A stretch of DNA of 64,000 nucleotides from positions 496,001-560,000 of the forward strand of contig JBFXCU010000001.1 of assembly GCA_050181835.1 (NCBI GenBank), given 5' to 3'. Below, piece by piece: positions 42,637-52,224 of the stretch (positions are counted from its first letter, which is position 1; each line of letters begins with the position of its first letter). This DNA comes from CAILZL01 sp050181835 (GTDB lineage Bacteria > Pseudomonadota > Gammaproteobacteria > Steroidobacterales > Steroidobacteraceae). Position numbers and translations under genes: made by a program. The notes under the pieces were generated by a model. It saw only the letters and a program-made list of their open reading frames with translations, was not told the DNA's origin and made no database searches.

Positions 42637-44064
42637 ATGACGCAGTGGTATCGAGGATTGCTGTTGCTGCTGGTTGGTGTGTGCCCTGTAGCCCAGGCGC
42701 GCGATACGCCGTTGCCGCCTGCGGTAAGTAGTGCGCTTAAGGCACGGGGCATTGCTGCCAGCAGTTTGAGTGTGTATGCAGAAGACTTGGCTACAGGTGA
42801 AATTCTGCTCTCGCATAATGCTGAGCAATTGCGTCAACCCGCGTCCACTATCAAGGTGTTGACTACTTTTGTGGCGCTGGACGAACTGGGCCCGGCCTAC
42901 ACATGGAAAACGCGCGCCTATGCCGGTGGCGGTATGAAAAATGGTGTGCTGGACGGCGATCTGGTGTTGGTAGGTGGCGGTGATCCCTACATGACATCTG
43001 ACCGGTGGTGGACGTTTGTCACCGAGCTGCGGCGTACCGGTCTTACTACCATTACTGGCGATATCATCATTGATCGTAGCTACTTCGAGCCGCTGACTGA
43101 GGATCGGTCGGCATTCGATGATGCACCGGAAAAATCCTATAACGTGATTCCAGATGCATTGATGGTCAATTTTCAGACGACCAGCTTCACGCTTACCGGC
43201 AATGTTACTGCAGGTAAGCCGGAGTTAGTGGTGCAGCCGAGTCCGGCCAATCTGCAAGTAGACAATGCCGTGCGCGTCGTCAGTGGTAATTGCAATCGTG
43301 ACTATCAAAACGTCAGCCTTGCCACGCCTCTAGGGTCGAATGGCGATGCGCTGGCGTTGACCGGCAGTATGGTGCCAGGCTGCCGCAGCTGGACCCGCTC
43401 GCGCGCCATCATGACAGCACCCAGCTATGCCTATGGCACCTTCAAAACATTCTTTGAGCAGCAGGGTGGTCGTATTGATGGCACGCTGCGCGTCGCAACG
43501 CTACCGGCGCAGGCGCAGCTATTGCTGAGCTATGACTCGTTGACGCTGGGAGAAATCATTCGCTTGGTTAACAAGTATTCCAACAACATTATGGCGAGGA
43601 CATTGCTGTTGACTCTCGGCGCGGAAAAATATGGCGCTCCGGCCAGCGTCGAGAAAGGTCGGCGCGCTATCAATGATTGGTTAAAGCGGCATCGAATAGA
43701 TCTGGGTCAATTCGTGGTTGATAATGGCTCCGGCTTGTCGCGTCTTGAGCGTAGTACGGCAGTAGGGATGGCCAGGTTGCTGACCCAAGCATGGCAGAAT
43801 CAATACATGCCCGAGTTTGCCGCCTCGTTGCCGTTGGCGGCTACTGATGGCACATTGCGCCAGCGCTTTCAGGCAGCATCTATGCGCGGTCGCATGCGAT
43901 TGAAAACCGGATCAATTGAGAACGTCGCGGGGCTTGCTGGTTTTGTCAATGCAGCCTCCGGTAAGAACTATGTCGTGGTGACGTTGGTGAATCAGCCCGG
44001 TGCGCAGAATGGTTCTGGTTTTAATGTTGAAGCAGAAATACTGCGTTGGGTATTTGGGCAGTAG
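42637..44064 (+). CDS. dacB: D-alanyl-D-alanine carboxypeptidase/endopeptidase (PBP4)
   Basis: This 475-aa periplasmic class C penicillin-binding protein trims peptidoglycan peptides and hydrolyses cross-links. After a signal peptide (LLLLLVGVCPVAQA), the active-site motifs are all present: S70-T-I-K73 (SxxK) in QPASTIKVL, S-N-N in NKYSNNIMART, and K-T-G in RLKTGSIENVAG. The PBP4-type inserted domains between the first two motifs account for the length. The ATG at 42637 gives a standard signal peptide; an upstream GTG would add six residues. Confidence 0.95.
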   Translation: MTQWYRGLLLLLVGVCPVAQARDTPLPPAVSSALKARGIAASSLSVYAEDLATGEILLSHNAEQLRQPASTIKVLTTFVALDELGPAYTWKTRAYAGGGMKNGVLDGDLVLVGGGDPYMTSDRWWTFVTELRRTGLTTITGDIIIDRSYFEPLTEDRSAFDDAPEKSYNVIPDALMVNFQTTSFTLTGNVTAGKPELVVQPSPANLQVDNAVRVVSGNCNRDYQNVSLATPLGSNGDALALTGSMVPGCRSWTRSRAIMTAPSYAYGTFKTFFEQQGGRIDGTLRVATLPAQAQLLLSYDSLTLGEIIRLVNKYSNNIMARTLLLTLGAEKYGAPASVEKGRRAINDWLKRHRIDLGQFVVDNGSGLSRLERSTAVGMARLLTQAWQNQYMPEFAASLPLAATDGTLRQRFQAASMRGRMRLKTGSIENVAGLAGFVNAASGKNYVVVTLVNQPGAQNGSGFNVEAEILRWVFGQ

Positions 44065-44379
44065 TGCACTTGGCAAGGTGCTGGGTAGTTTCTTAATAAT
44101 TGAGTCAAGCTATGGAAATGCCTGAGCGGTTTCAAACTCTCGTGCAACGAGTTGATTGAAGTGAGAACGAAAGCCAGAATGATTCTGGCATAAAAAACTC
44201 TGCTGGAAGTTTGAAGCCAAGACTTTTGCGGGATCACGCAGCCAGCTGCCCTAGCCTTGCTCAAAACTCAGCTGCAGCATCGCTCGTTCAGTGATCTTCA
44301 ATTGCTGATCGTGTTTGCCCAGCGCAACACATTAACTTCTGAGTTATGTTGCTCTTCATTTTTGAGCACGCTCGATGAT
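44065..44379. other. Intergenic region after dacB, no gene seen
   Basis: No supported coding sequence on either strand. The one visible structure is the inverted repeat GCCAGAATGATTCTGGC followed by ATAAAAAA, near 44170-44186, which could fold but lacks a T-run in the right place. It lies between two convergent genes, so terminators would be expected here. Confidence 0.5.
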
Positions 44380-45864
44380 TTACCCTTTCCAAGGTGGCAG
44401 AAGACGTTTTTGTATTTTTCCTAATGCGGTGCGTGGCAACGCATCCACTTGTACAAACGCACGCGGTTGTTTGAATGAAGCGAATTGAGAGCGCAGATGT
44501 GTTGCCGTTGCTGCTGCGTCAAATGTCTTGACATCAACAACAACATAAGCCACGGGCACTTCACCGCGCACCGCATCAACCACGCCCACTACGATGGCTT
44601 CACGCACGCCGGGTTGGTTGAGGATTTCCTCCTCAATTTCGCGTGGATAAATGTTAAAGCCACCAGAGATAATCAAATCGCTGCGACGACCTTGCAGTGT
44701 GATGTATCCATCTGCAGCGCGTATGCCTAGATCGCCAGTGCGAAACCAGCCATCGTGCCATGCGGCTTCAGTTGCATCAGGGCGTTGCCAGTAGCCTGCG
44801 CACACATTCGGCCCCTTCACCCATAGCTCGCCATCTTTGCCATCGGCTACAGGGTTGCCTGCTTCATCGCAAATCTTGACTGCTACATGTGCGAACGGTA
44901 GGCCAATGGTGCCGGGGCGACGTTCGCCATCATACGGGTTGCCAATATTCATCAGCGTCTCAGTCATGCCATATCGTTCGAGAATGATCGAGCCAAACAA
45001 CCGTCTGAATTGCTCATGGATTTCTGCAGGTAGTGGCGCGGAACCAGAAACAGCAAGGCGAAGTTGTTCGCCAATCGTGCGTGCCTGCACTTCGGGTGTT
45101 TCCAACAAGCGAATAAACATCGCTGGTACGCCAAAGAATACCGTAGGACGATAATCTAGGAACCAAGCGACCGCTTGGTGATGGTCGAATTTCTCTGCCA
45201 GTCGCATGTGGCAGCCACTGAGCAGCCAGCAATGCACCGCATTGCCCAAGCCATGCACATGAAACAATGGCAAGGTACATAGCAATCGATCTGTTGCGGA
45301 AAACTGCCATGCCTCAATGAGAGACTGACCATTGCTGAAAAAATTACCATGTGTCAGTACCGCGCCCTTGGATGCGCCAGTGGTACCTGAGGTGTAAATC
45401 AATGACAGTGGTGTGTCCATCGCTGCAGCAAAAGGGGTGTCCCTATGCGTTGCCCTCAGTGCAGCGGCCTGACTTAACTCATCCACATCCCATGCTGGCA
45501 TATCATCGGGAATAAAGCCTGCCAGGTTGTGACTGGTTACTACGGCAATGGGCGCGGCGTCAGTAAGAATGTGGCGTAACTCGCGTTCACGATACAACAC
45601 ATTCACCGGCACGATGATAATGCCGCTCTTCACCGCCGCCAGCCATAGGTCGATGACTTCAGGACGGTTTTGAAGAAAAAAAGCCAGTCTGTCGCCGGGC
45701 TTTAGGTTGCGTTCGCGTAACAAGGCCGCCAGTTGGTTGCTGCGGCGTTCAAAGTCACCAAAGGTGAATGACGTCAGGCCTGAACCATCCGGACGCACAA
45801 ATTCCAGTGCCGCCTGAGTGGGTCGATTCAATAGCGAATGGTCAAGTTGTTTAAGTAATGGCAT
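44380..45864 (-). CDS. AMP-forming acyl-CoA ligase/synthetase
   Basis: An ANL-superfamily enzyme that activates a carboxylate with ATP and transfers it to CoA. Motifs are the P-loop-like LIYTSGTTGASKGAVLTHGN, RYGMTETLMN, WFRTGDLGIRAADGY, GRRSDLIISGGFNIYPREIE and the catalytic lysine in RTALGKIQKRL. The pattern MTETLMNIGNPYDGERRPGT resembles malonyl-CoA synthetases (MatB-like), which is a reasonable but unproven substrate. The ATG at 45864 (MPLLKQLDHSLLN) gives 494 aa, the normal length; an upstream in-frame start would add 81 unlike residues. It is a single gene. Confidence 0.87.
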   Translation of the reverse strand: MPLLKQLDHSLLNRPTQAALEFVRPDGSGLTSFTFGDFERRSNQLAALLRERNLKPGDRLAFFLQNRPEVIDLWLAAVKSGIIIVPVNVLYRERELRHILTDAAPIAVVTSHNLAGFIPDDMPAWDVDELSQAAALRATHRDTPFAAAMDTPLSLIYTSGTTGASKGAVLTHGNFFSNGQSLIEAWQFSATDRLLCTLPLFHVHGLGNAVHCWLLSGCHMRLAEKFDHHQAVAWFLDYRPTVFFGVPAMFIRLLETPEVQARTIGEQLRLAVSGSAPLPAEIHEQFRRLFGSIILERYGMTETLMNIGNPYDGERRPGTIGLPFAHVAVKICDEAGNPVADGKDGELWVKGPNVCAGYWQRPDATEAAWHDGWFRTGDLGIRAADGYITLQGRRSDLIISGGFNIYPREIEEEILNQPGVREAIVVGVVDAVRGEVPVAYVVVDVKTFDAAATATHLRSQFASFKQPRAFVQVDALPRTALGKIQKRLLPPWKG

Positions 45865-46170
45865 AGGCAGGTAGAGATGACTTGTTACGGTAATAAGTTC
45901 AGCTTTGCATTCACGATCTAGTCGCCGTCTTTGGTTGCTTGAGTCATCTAAAAAGTTTAACTCAGCGACACAGGTTATACCTTGTCTTTTGCACGTTCCA
46001 CATCCATATCGCGTAATTACAGGCCGTAAATACGGATGAGCAATGAGGGTGCCCACGCATTCACGGCATAGGCGAAGCTCAAAAAATGTACCCGCCAAGG
46101 TGGACACAAAGGATCTTTGCGACGATGGGAGCGGTGTATGACAAGCCCAGACCTTTTTCGCTGTCGTGAA

Positions 46171-47193
46171 TCAATAGAAGCTGAAGGATTCGATCCCTGC
46201 ACCAGCTGGCAACCAGCTTGTGGGTTGCGCTGATTTGACATCAATAATCGTCATGATGCCGCAATCATGATTGGCCACGTACAAAGACTTGCAGTCATGT
46301 GAGAAGGCTAAACCCTGTGGACCTTTGGCAACGGGAATAATGTTGTGCTCGGCAGGGTTATTGACGTCGTGGAGGTGGGCGGTGCCGCCGGCATAGTTGC
46401 AAGTGGCGAAGTGACGTCCATCTGGCGAAAAACGCGCGTGCACGAAGCGACTGGCTTTGTTGTTACTCAGCACCGCGCCCTTATATGGATGGCGAGCGAT
46501 GATCTTGTCTTCATCTATGTTGATGATTAACAGATCCTGTTTCGCTTTGTCGAAGGTAATTAACTGATGTCCATCCGGTGTCGCCGTTAAGCTCGTTGCG
46601 CCCCCCGGTAGGGCAATGCGATGACATACTTTGCGTGAACGACAATCAAACACGATGATATCGTCACCCTTGCCGGAGCAGTACAGCTTTGTTCCGGCGT
46701 CGTTTATTTCCATTGTGCGGGGCGGTTGCATGGGTTCACCCAAATTCCAGACGCCCGCTAATGCGCGCTTGCTGGTATCAACCAAGCCTAGTGCATTGCT
46801 TTCGAAAGTCACCCACAGTTGCCCATCGTTATCGAACTTCATGCCGTGCGGGCCAATATTAGGAAAGGTATCGATACGGCCAATTGGCGCGTGAGTTTGC
46901 AGGTCGAACGTCCAGATTAGCGACGCAGCTTCGAGCAACGCACCGGCGCCAGCGGCGTTGCGGCCCCATTTGCCAAATTGTGCGACATAGCCAAAACGGT
47001 GATCTGGAGAGATGACCATCTCATGGGCGCCCGGCACTGCTGCTGATGCAAGTACAGACAGGGTTATTGGATCGCAGAACAGCACTGCCCCGCCTACCTT
47101 GTCCACTGCCATCATGCCAGCGGTACCGCTGGGATTATTGATCCGCCACAGATTGTCTGGCTTGGCAGTGTTTGGATCTAGTGTCTGGGCCAT
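46171..47193 (-). CDS. YncE-like cytoplasmic beta-propeller protein
   Basis: The 340-aa product is a seven-bladed propeller with repeats such as GAHEMVISPDHRFGYVAQFG, GPHGMKFDNDGQLWVTFES, GGATSLTATPDGHQLITFD, FVHARFSPDGRHFATCNYAG and GPQGLAFSHDCKSLYVANHD. There is no signal peptide, unlike most YncE relatives. Such propellers often bind partner proteins or have lactonase-like activity, but no catalytic set is recognisable here. ATG at 47193. The function is unknown. Confidence 0.78.
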   Translation of the reverse strand: MAQTLDPNTAKPDNLWRINNPSGTAGMMAVDKVGGAVLFCDPITLSVLASAAVPGAHEMVISPDHRFGYVAQFGKWGRNAAGAGALLEAASLIWTFDLQTHAPIGRIDTFPNIGPHGMKFDNDGQLWVTFESNALGLVDTSKRALAGVWNLGEPMQPPRTMEINDAGTKLYCSGKGDDIIVFDCRSRKVCHRIALPGGATSLTATPDGHQLITFDKAKQDLLIINIDEDKIIARHPYKGAVLSNNKASRFVHARFSPDGRHFATCNYAGGTAHLHDVNNPAEHNIIPVAKGPQGLAFSHDCKSLYVANHDCGIMTIIDVKSAQPTSWLPAGAGIESFSFY

Positions 47194-47421
47194 GCAATTC
47201 CCCTTGCCTCTGGTTTTTTAATCGAAGGATGGTAGCTAAATTTTCCAGCAGTGGATCCTTGATTTTGCAAACCAACTAGAATGTCTTTGTGATAATGAAA
47301 GGTCAGACGAGATTGACGTGAGCCTTTGCTGCGGCGTTTAATGTCGCGGTTAAAATGAAGAGTAAGGTTACACGCCGCCTTGCCGATCGACCAGCATGAC
47401 TCATTAATGTGGGGATACACC

Positions 47422-47595
47422 ATGCACATGCCGCGCCGCAGTGACTTCAGCTCTATTTTCCGGGTGCCCAATGTGGATCTCAGTACGTTTAATGAGATTG
47501 GCGTTGCGGATCTGATACTAGGTAGTAGCTATGGAGCTAGTGGCCGGATAAATATTGGCAAGATTAAGGTTTACACGAAATCGGTAAAACGCTAA
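47422..47595 (+). CDS. Small hypothetical protein, 57 aa
   Basis: GGGGA (47411-47415) sits six bases before the ATG at 47422. The product begins MHMPRRSDFSSIFRVPNVDL, which is faintly like the N-terminus of phasins, but the rest (GVADLILGSSYGASGRINIG..) does not continue the family. It could be a small real protein, a fragment of a longer gene or chance. The surrounding region 47194-47695 has no other supported gene. Confidence 0.25.
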   Translation: MHMPRRSDFSSIFRVPNVDLSTFNEIGVADLILGSSYGASGRINIGKIKVYTKSVKR

Positions 47596-47695
47596 GAGCT
47601 AACTGTTTTGGTGTCTAAGCTAATAGACTGCTTGGTCACCAATGGGTCTGTTGATACTAAAGCAATAACTGAAAATAATTGAGACGGAGTAGCAG

Positions 47696-48181
47696 ATGAA
47701 TATGATTCGAGTTTGTAAAGTCGTGTTGGTACTGAGTGTGGGGCTGTTTCTCACGCTCGCCGCAATTAACAACCTGCTTGGACTTGATGGTGCATTTGGC
47801 GCAGTAAAAGGCGCGGTAGACATGCAGGCTACATTCAAGGTTCCTACTCTGATGTGGCGCGCTATCGAATCTCCAGCACTAGTTTGGTTGTGCGTTGCTG
47901 GCATTGTCATCGCAGAATTAGTTGGCGGGTTATTGTGCTTGTGGGGTGCAATTCGGCTGTGGTCGGCTAGAGCTACGGCTGCTGCGTTCAATTCAGCCAA
48001 GTCGACGGCCATAGTGGGTCTGTCCGTATGTGCAATTTTATACGGTCTTGGTTTTCTGGCCATTGGTGGTGAATGGTTCATGCTCTGGCAGAATCGGGGA
48101 TCCCCAACGCTGGATGAAGCGTTTCGTCAATTCGTCTGGCCTATGCTGGTCATGATTTGGCTTAATACTGCTGATGAATAA
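47696..48181 (+). CDS. DUF2165 small membrane protein
   Basis: A 161-aa inner-membrane protein with four hydrophobic helices (VVLVLSVGLFLTLAAINNLL, LVWLCVAGIVIAELVGGLLCL, STAIVGLSVCAILYGLGFLA and FVWPMLVMIWLN). The sequence LMWRAIESPALVW matches the conserved core of the DUF2165 family, which has no established function. A GGAG lies ahead of the ATG at 47696. It is a single gene. Confidence 0.85.
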   Translation: MNMIRVCKVVLVLSVGLFLTLAAINNLLGLDGAFGAVKGAVDMQATFKVPTLMWRAIESPALVWLCVAGIVIAELVGGLLCLWGAIRLWSARATAAAFNSAKSTAIVGLSVCAILYGLGFLAIGGEWFMLWQNRGSPTLDEAFRQFVWPMLVMIWLNTADE

Positions 48182-48514
48182 ACCGAGTAAGCCAATGAAT
48201 TTCAAATACCCACTGCGCTCGTTAGCAGTGAGCTGCTGGTGGTCTCGACGCAGTCATTTCCACTCTGATCACATCGACGAATGTTCCTGATCTGTTAATG
48301 ACTGGTCGGATTACGCCAGACTTTAGTCGTCGTTCGATGCCATTTGAAGTGTGGGGACATTGTTCAGCGGTGAAGATCGGATGAGTTTTATCGTTGACGA
48401 TAAAACTCAGTATATTCAAAGCAGCTTGCTAAAGAACCTCTGATTAACTCCATGGCCACACAGTCCCGCTTTCACGGGAATAACGGTAATACGGTTAGTC
48501 AGTCTTTACCTAAA
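48182..48514. other. Intergenic region between DUF2165 and permease genes
   Basis: No supported gene. It holds the perfect inverted repeat at 48383-48408 (listed separately) and a weaker hairpin CCCGCTTTCACGGG near 48466, similar in type to common dispersed palindromic repeats. As the two flanking genes converge, these may work as terminators. Confidence 0.5.
48383..48408. repeat. Perfect 12-bp inverted repeat (possible bidirectional terminator or operator)
   Basis: GAGTTTTATCGT is followed two bases later by its exact complement ACGATAAAACTC, giving a near-continuous 26-base palindrome. As RNA it would fold as a ten-pair stem with a six-base loop. It is AT-rich with no T-run, so a protein-binding site is as likely as a terminator. 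Confidence 0.5.
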
Positions 48515-49984
48515 CTAAGAGTCGCGTGCTGCTTTGCGCAGCACGCTATGCCTGCGCCCATAACTGAGGTAGATAATGAAACCCAGCACTGTCCATACCA
48601 GCAGTCGTATCCACGTATCGATGGGTAGCGAATACATCATAAAGCCGCACACAGCGACACCTGACAAACACGTGAACCATGGTGCAGGTACTTTGAAAGG
48701 ACGGTGCTGATCTGGCTTGGTATAACGTAGTGCCAATACACCGAGACAGACCATCACGAAAGCCAATAGCGTGCCAATGGAGACTAGCTCGCCCAGTAAA
48801 CCGATGGGTAGTAGCCCAGCAATAATTGCAGCACACCCACCTGTAATTAATGTGGCTACATGGGGTGTTTTGTATTTCGGATGCACTTTCTGGAACAGTG
48901 GCGGCAGCAAGCCATCCCGCGACATGGCAAAGAAAATGCGTGGCTGGCCCAGTGTCATCACCAGCAATACCGAAGTAATGCCAGCAATCGCACCTAGTTT
49001 GATTAAGCCAGCCAGCCAGCTCAGTTCAGGATGATGATCCAGCGCCACAGCTACCGGTGCGGGCACGTTAAGTTCGGTATACGGCACCATGCCGGTCATT
49101 ACCGCTGCCATAGCGATATACAGCACGGTGCAGATTGCCAAACTCACCAAAATGCCGATAGGCATATCACGTTGCGGATTTTTTGCTTCCTGTGCGGTGG
49201 TGGAGACTGCATCAAAGCCAATATAGGCAAAGAAAATAATGGCTGCGGCCTGCGCAACACCGCTCCAGCCGAATTTGCCGAATTCACCTGTGACATTCTC
49301 AGGAATGAACGGCGTCCAGTTATCAACTGAGACATAAAACGCACCGAAGCCAATGAACAGCAGAATCACTGCTAGCTTGATGATGACGATAACGTTGTTA
49401 ACCCACGACGATTGCCGAATGCCGATGTAGCACAGCCACGTGACCAGCCCCACGCCAAGCATGGCAGGCAGATTAATAATGGCATCAGTAGTGACTACCG
49501 CGAAGTGACCTTCACCCTTGGCCAGCGGTGCGTTCACTAATGCTGCCGGTAGATGAATGCCGATCTGATTCAACAAGCTATTCACATAGCCGGACCAGCC
49601 AACGGCTACAGCGGAGATCGCAAAGCCATATTCGAGGATCAGATCCCAACCGATGAACCAGGCGAAAAATTCACCGAGAGTTGCGTATGAATAAGAGTAA
49701 GCGCTGCCAGAAACAGGAATCATCGCCGCCAGTTCTGCATAACACAGTCCCGCAAAAGCACAGCCAACGGCAGCAAGTAGAAATGACAATACCAATGCCG
49801 GGCCAGCATGTTGTGCAGCAGCGACGCCGGTTAACACAAAAATTCCCGTACCGATCACTGCGCCAATGCCCAATGCCACCAAAGAAGTTGCACTCAGGGT
49901 GCGATGCAATTGCACGCCAGCATCAACTTCATGCATGTCATGAATGGGTTTGGTTGCAAGCCAGCCAGTTTTTGCTTCGGACAT
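48515..49984 (-). CDS. APC-superfamily amino-acid permease
   Basis: A 489-aa inner-membrane transporter with about twelve helices. The first contains the APC signature ALGIGAVIGTGIFVLTG, and the conserved FFAYIGFDAVSTTAQEAKNPQ marks the helix 6-7 region with its substrate-pocket residues. PVSGSAYSYSYATLGEFFAW lies in helix 3. It belongs to the YfnA/cationic-amino-acid-transporter-like branch and imports an amino acid with protons; the substrate is unknown. ATG at 49984. No adjacent catabolic gene helps identify the substrate. Confidence 0.92.
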   Translation of the reverse strand: MSEAKTGWLATKPIHDMHEVDAGVQLHRTLSATSLVALGIGAVIGTGIFVLTGVAAAQHAGPALVLSFLLAAVGCAFAGLCYAELAAMIPVSGSAYSYSYATLGEFFAWFIGWDLILEYGFAISAVAVGWSGYVNSLLNQIGIHLPAALVNAPLAKGEGHFAVVTTDAIINLPAMLGVGLVTWLCYIGIRQSSWVNNVIVIIKLAVILLFIGFGAFYVSVDNWTPFIPENVTGEFGKFGWSGVAQAAAIIFFAYIGFDAVSTTAQEAKNPQRDMPIGILVSLAICTVLYIAMAAVMTGMVPYTELNVPAPVAVALDHHPELSWLAGLIKLGAIAGITSVLLVMTLGQPRIFFAMSRDGLLPPLFQKVHPKYKTPHVATLITGGCAAIIAGLLPIGLLGELVSIGTLLAFVMVCLGVLALRYTKPDQHRPFKVPAPWFTCLSGVAVCGFMMYSLPIDTWIRLLVWTVLGFIIYLSYGRRHSVLRKAARDS

Positions 49985-50063
49985 GAAATGCCTCGATGGT
50001 CAGTGCTGATCGCAGAGAGCGATTGCCAGGTGCAAGTTATATAGATGGGTGCAGTTACTGTGC

Positions 50064-50639
50064 TTAAGCATAAACGGGTTCATTACCTGCTTTCCATTTA
50101 ATACTGCAACCAATACTGGGCCGTTGTGCACTGGGTGCAGGATCGCCTGCCAGCAACGCATCGGTAGCAGCGCGCAAGTCCGCACCAGTAACGGGTATCC
50201 GGCTCCCCGGGCGGCTGGCATCAAATTGACCGCGATAGAACAACTTGCGTGCGCCATCAAATAAATAGATATCGGGCGTGCAGGCTGCCTGATATGCCAT
50301 GGCTACGGCCTGTGTTTCATCTAACAGATAGGGGAATGTGTAGCCAATAGTTTGCGCTTCGGCTCGCATGCCTGTAGGGCCGTCTTGCGGAAAAGCCTGT
50401 AGGTCATTCGAGTTGATGGCGACTACTGCAATACCTTTGGCTTGATAGGCGCGTGCGAATTGAGCGAACTCGGTGCGCACATGCACTACAAACGGACAGT
50501 GACAACAAATGAAGGCCACGACCAAGCCGCTAGCCGCGTTGAAATCACTAAGTCGAAACAACTTGCCATCGAAGTCAGACAAATTGAAGTCAGGTGCAAG
50601 AGTGCCAAGTGTAAGCATGGTGGATTCTTTGGCGGCCAT
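50064..50639 (-). CDS. Thioredoxin-fold redoxin (AhpC/TSA-like)
   Basis: This 191-aa cytoplasmic protein has a thioredoxin fold: APDFNLSDFDGKLFRLSDF, then the redox site FICCHCPFVVHV with a CxxC-type pair, and later AACTPDIYLFDG with the cis-proline TP. It matches the group of thioredoxin-family peroxiredoxin-like proteins often annotated simply as redoxin. The ATG at 50639 has AGAGAAA upstream; one more in-frame ATG five codons earlier is possible. The reaction is unknown; a thiol-disulfide role is likely. Confidence 0.85.
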   Translation of the reverse strand: MAAKESTMLTLGTLAPDFNLSDFDGKLFRLSDFNAASGLVVAFICCHCPFVVHVRTEFAQFARAYQAKGIAVVAINSNDLQAFPQDGPTGMRAEAQTIGYTFPYLLDETQAVAMAYQAACTPDIYLFDGARKLFYRGQFDASRPGSRIPVTGADLRAATDALLAGDPAPSAQRPSIGCSIKWKAGNEPVYA

Positions 50640-51111
50640 GACATTTCTCTGCAATAGGAGGGGTTGGTGCTGAATCTTAACTGGATAAGGCGATGTAAGG
50701 TACGCGTCTACCTCTATAGGTGATGGGTGTTGTCGGATGTACTGGTTTAGTCATTGCGTTTGGCGGTACCCGTTTTAGGTGCGGCAACGAGATTGACATT
50801 GAATTACGGGTGCCGGAATAAGCAGATAAACCTTGCCTGCGTGACTCCATTTTTTGAATAGGGCGATCTAAAGTTCAGCAAGCCTCGGCGCTGTCAGATA
50901 CCCGTACCGTAAACTATTTATCTGTCTACACAAATTCAGGTTGTGTTGCGGTAGTAAACAAATTGTGGGTGGTACGTAACATCGCCTTGCAGGTACAGTA
51001 GCGGCATTAAGCTGGATGCCGCCAAAATCGCTATTCAGCATTTTGTAGTGAAATTGCGTGCAAGCGCAACGCAGCAGTCTGAGTAAGAACCCCGCATCAT
51101 GAGGTATTAAG
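50640..51111. other. Regulatory region upstream of frmA, no gene seen
   Basis: No supported coding sequence. A TTGACA at 50793-50798 could be a -35 element. GCGGCAT-TAAGCTGG-ATGCCGC (51000-51021) forms a seven-pair hairpin about 90 bases before frmA and could be an RNA structure or regulator site. No regulator gene for formaldehyde sensing (FrmR type) is next to the operon. Confidence 0.45.
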
Positions 51112-52221
51112 ATGGATGTAAAAGCAGCAGTGGCCTGGCAAGCAGGTGCGCCCTTGACGATTGAAACCGTGCAGTTGCAAGGGCCGCAGGCTGGTGAGGT
51201 ACTGGTAGAGATCAAGGCTACGGGTATTTGTCACACCGATGAGTTCACCCGTTCCGGCGCCGACCCAGAAGGTTTGTTTCCGGTGATTTTTGGTCATGAA
51301 GGCGCGGGCGTCGTCGTTGAAGTTGGTGCAGGGGTGAGATCATTAAAAAAAGGCGATCATGTTATTCCGCTGTACACCCCCGAATGTCGCGAGTGCAAAT
51401 CTTGCACTTCACAGAAGACCAATCTGTGCACCGCCATTCGCAGCACGCAAGGCCAGGGCGTGATGCCTGATGGTAGCAGTCGCTTCTCCATTAATGGACA
51501 GAAGATCCATCACTACATGGGGTGTTCCACCTTCGCTAATTACACAGTACTGCCAGAAATCGCACTGGCGAAAATTCGTGAGGATGCGCCCTTCGACAAG
51601 GTGTGCTACATCGGTTGCGGAGTAACTACCGGTATTGGCGCAGTGATCAACACTGCCAAAGTCGAGCCCGGCGCGAACGTTGTGATATTCGGTCTGGGTG
51701 GCATCGGCCTTAACGTGATTCAAGGCGCACGTATTGCGGGTGCCAACATGATTATTGGTGTCGATATCAATCCGGGTCGTAAAGCACTCGCCGAAAAATT
51801 CGGCATGACACACTTTGTGAATCCGAAAGAGGTGAAAGGTGATCTGGTACCCTATCTGGTGAACCTGACTAACGGTGGCGCGGATTACAGTTTTGAATGC
51901 GTGGGTAATGTTGATCTCATGCGTGCGGCGCTGGAATGTTGTCATCGTGGCTGGGGCGAATCCATCATTATTGGTGTTGCGGGCGCTGGTCAGGAAATCA
52001 AGACTCGACCATTTCAATTAGTTACCGGTCGTGTCTGGAAAGGCACAGCCTTTGGTGGCGTACGCGGTCGTACTGAGGTGCCGAAGATCGTTGACTGGTA
52101 CATGGATGGCAAGATCAACATTGATGATCTGATTACCCATGTCATGCCGTTGGAGAAAATCAATACTGCATTTGATTTGATGCACAGTGGCGAATCTATT
52201 CGCAGTGTCGTTGTCTACTAG
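51112..52221 (+). CDS. frmA: S-(hydroxymethyl)glutathione dehydrogenase (class III ADH)
   Basis: Oxidises the spontaneous adduct of formaldehyde and glutathione to S-formylglutathione using NAD+. The 369-aa sequence is a full class III alcohol dehydrogenase. Catalytic zinc ligands are in TGICHTDE and FGHEGAGVV, the structural zinc cysteines in ECRECKSCTSQKTNLC, and the NAD site in VVIFGLGGIGLNVIQGARIA. The conserved GWGESIIIGVAGAGQEI-type stretch follows. GAGG precedes the ATG. It forms an operon with the hydrolase gene three bases downstream. Confidence 0.97.
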   Translation: MDVKAAVAWQAGAPLTIETVQLQGPQAGEVLVEIKATGICHTDEFTRSGADPEGLFPVIFGHEGAGVVVEVGAGVRSLKKGDHVIPLYTPECRECKSCTSQKTNLCTAIRSTQGQGVMPDGSSRFSINGQKIHHYMGCSTFANYTVLPEIALAKIREDAPFDKVCYIGCGVTTGIGAVINTAKVEPGANVVIFGLGGIGLNVIQGARIAGANMIIGVDINPGRKALAEKFGMTHFVNPKEVKGDLVPYLVNLTNGGADYSFECVGNVDLMRAALECCHRGWGESIIIGVAGAGQEIKTRPFQLVTGRVWKGTAFGGVRGRTEVPKIVDWYMDGKINIDDLITHVMPLEKINTAFDLMHSGESIRSVVVY

Positions 52222-52224
52222 CTT

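Noticed and set aside
44065..44379. Transposase remnant after dacB
   Set aside because: No frame gives recognisable transposase motifs, and the single inverted repeat is too short to be an element end.
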